Source of the DNA: an uncultured Porphyromonas sp.
Lineage (GTDB): Bacteria; Bacteroidota; Bacteroidia; Bacteroidales; Porphyromonadaceae
Direction of reading: 5' to 3'
NCBI GenBank assembly: GCA_945867245.1
Contig: CAMBHQ010000035.1
Span: forward strand, 1-7,756
DNA: 7,756 nt
Shown: positions 6,498-7,756 of the stretch, in pieces
Position numbering within the stretch: the first letter of the stretch is position 1
Layout: each line of letters begins with the position of its first letter
Made by a program: the position numbers and the translations under genes
Notes under the pieces: generated by a model
Databases searched by the model: none
Seen by the model: only the letters and a program-made list of their open reading frames with translations
What the model was told of the DNA's origin: nothing

Positions 6498-7756
6498 TCA
6501 TTGCTGGCGGGCGCGTTGCTCGGACAGAATCGCTTGCATACGTGCTACGATGTGGGGATAACGCTCGGCTAAATTATGGCGCTCACTAGGGTCATTCTTT
6601 AGGTCATAGAGCTGAGGGCGTGGCAGGTAGCCTGTCTCTATATTCGGGGCCCAAGGGAGCATCTTAGGGCCGTCGCTAGGCTCGATGTACTTCCAGCGGG
6701 CAGTGCGTACGGAGAGGGTCTTGTTGGCCGCCTGCTGTATGAGCCAGGGGCAGGCCTTGGCACGCTTTCGGCCCAGTAGGGCCCCAGCATAGGCTCGGCT
6801 GTCGGGCGCAGCGCCTGTAGGCAGGGGGCTACCTAGTAGTTCGGCGAAGGACGCCATTAGGTCTACCTGACTGTAGAGCGTGTGGCGCGTGCCTCGTCCC
6901 TTGATGCCTTGGGGCCAAGATACGAGCATAGGCACACGGGTCCCGCCCTCGAAGGCGCTGTACTTGTTCCCCCTAAGCCCTCCTGTCGGACGATGCAGAC
7001 CTAGTCGCTCGAAGGCCTCGTCGGCGTAGCCATCATCCAGTACGGCCCCGTTGTCGCTCGTTAGTACTATTAGGGTGTTGTCTGCTATGCCGAGGCGCTC
7101 TAGCGTCTGCATTAGCTGACCTACGCACCAGTCGAATTGTACGATAGCATCACCTCGTAGTCCCATCTGGCTCTTACCCCTAAAGCGCTCGTGCGGGAAG
7201 CGGGGGACGTGGACGTCGTTGGTAGCGAAGTAGAGGAAGAAGGGCTGGCGAGCGTTCTCCTCGATGAAGCGGAGCGCACGCATTGTGATAGAGTCGGCGA
7301 TGTCTTCGTCCCTCCATAAGGCTCGCCCTCCGCCACGGCTATAGCCTATGCGACCGATACCATTGACGATGGCCATGTCGTGTCCGTGGCTGTGCCGTAG
7401 CTTCAGTAGCTCGGGATGGGTCTTGCCTAGGGGCTCACCCTCGAAGGACTGGGTATAACTGACCTCGATAGGGTGCTCGGGGTCGGGGTGGGCGATAGAG
7501 TCCTGCTCGATGAAGATGCAGGGGACGCGGTCGGCTGTCGCCGCCATGATGTACGAGTAGTCGAAGCCGAGGTCGCGTAGCCCCTGGGGCAGACGTCTGT
7601 TCCAGTCCTGTCGGCCCGTCTCTGTCCCCAGTCCTAGATGCCACTTGCCGAAGGCCGCAGTGCGGTAGCCCGAGGCTCGGAATAGGTCGGCCATGGTGTA
7701 CTGCTCGGGCCGAATAATCATCGCAGCATCTCCGGCGGCGACATCGGTGCCGGGGC
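6498..7756 (-). CDS. Sulfatase (S1 family), N-terminus outside window
   Basis: This belongs to the alkaline-phosphatase-like S1 sulfatases, which hydrolyse sulfate esters, in gut and oral Bacteroidetes usually on host glycans, in the periplasm or at the surface. The frame is open to the window edge (PGTDVAAGDAA precedes the internal ATG at 7721), so the true start, any signal peptide and the C/S-x-P-x-R motif matured to formylglycine are missing. Counted from Met 7721, visible motifs are the second sulfatase signature TAAFGKWHLG (21-30; Lys26, His28), NDVHVPRFPH (168-177; His171), LTSDNGAV (220-227; metal ligands Asp223 and Asn224), GNKYSAFEGGTRVPMLVSWP (251-270; Lys253) and the C-terminal subdomain LYDLKNDPSERHNLAERYP. 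At least 418 residues are present; the family is commonly 450-550. The substrate (sulfated Gal, GlcNAc or GAG unit) cannot be assigned from this part. Activity would need an anaerobic sulfatase-maturing enzyme encoded elsewhere. Confidence 0.93.
   Translation of the reverse strand, partial: PGTDVAAGDAAMIIRPEQYTMADLFRASGYRTAAFGKWHLGLGTETGRQDWNRRLPQGLRDLGFDYSYIMAATADRVPCIFIEQDSIAHPDPEHPIEVSYTQSFEGEPLGKTHPELLKLRHSHGHDMAIVNGIGRIGYSRGGGRALWRDEDIADSITMRALRFIEENARQPFFLYFATNDVHVPRFPHERFRGKSQMGLRGDAIVQFDWCVGQLMQTLERLGIADNTLIVLTSDNGAVLDDGYADEAFERLGLHRPTGGLRGNKYSAFEGGTRVPMLVSWPQGIKGRGTRHTLYSQVDLMASFAELLGSPLPTGAAPDSRAYAGALLGRKRAKACPWLIQQAANKTLSVRTARWKYIEPSDGPKMLPWAPNIETGYLPRPQLYDLKNDPSERHNLAERYPHIVARMQAILSEQRARQQ

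Noticed and set aside
7719..7721. ATG 7721 as the true start of the sulfatase
   Set aside because: The frame continues open upstream to the window edge, and a product starting here would lack the catalytic formylglycine motif.

Overview
The window looks like a chromosomal segment from a Bacteroidales bacterium, most likely Porphyromonas or a close relative. I infer this from three things. Three genes are preceded by the Bacteroidetes-type -7 promoter box TAnnTTTG. Start codons have A/T-rich leaders without clear Shine-Dalgarno sites. The M49 peptidase carries the C-terminal AlkD-like extension that I recall from Porphyromonas gingivalis DPP III. Base composition is moderately GC-rich (mid-50s percent by eye). 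No tRNA, rRNA, CRISPR array, insertion sequence or phage gene was seen. All seven genes lie on the minus strand, so transcription runs from high to low coordinates.

Layout in transcription order. (1) 7756-6498: 3' part of a carbohydrate-type sulfatase; its 5' end with the catalytic formylglycine motif lies outside the window. A hairpin terminator follows. (2) 6301-2432: a TAnnTTTG promoter drives dipeptidyl peptidase III fused to an AlkD-like helical-repeat domain. Its stop codon overlaps the start of rnhB (ribonuclease HII) in the string TAATG. A small flavodoxin-fold NAD(P)H:quinone reductase follows 64 bp later and ends at a weak hairpin. (3) 2282-1599: a membrane-anchored TPR protein with its own promoter and a strong terminator. 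(4) 1482-964: ribH (lumazine synthase, riboflavin pathway), bounded by strong terminators on both sides. (5) 771-1: the start of a secreted GH20 beta-N-acetylhexosaminidase with its own promoter, broken by a one-base frameshift near position 412; it runs off the window edge.

How the genes fit together: most of the window is housekeeping or nutritional (peptide breakdown, RNA:DNA hybrid repair, flavin synthesis, redox, envelope-associated TPR). The two edge genes, a sulfatase and a hexosaminidase, suit an organism living on host glycans such as mucin. I did not find a clearly new multi-gene system. The items most worth a second look are the broken GH20 gene, the DPP III-AlkD fusion coupled to rnhB, the nearly leaderless DPP III promoter with an upstream palindrome, and the identical 10-base core in all three promoters.
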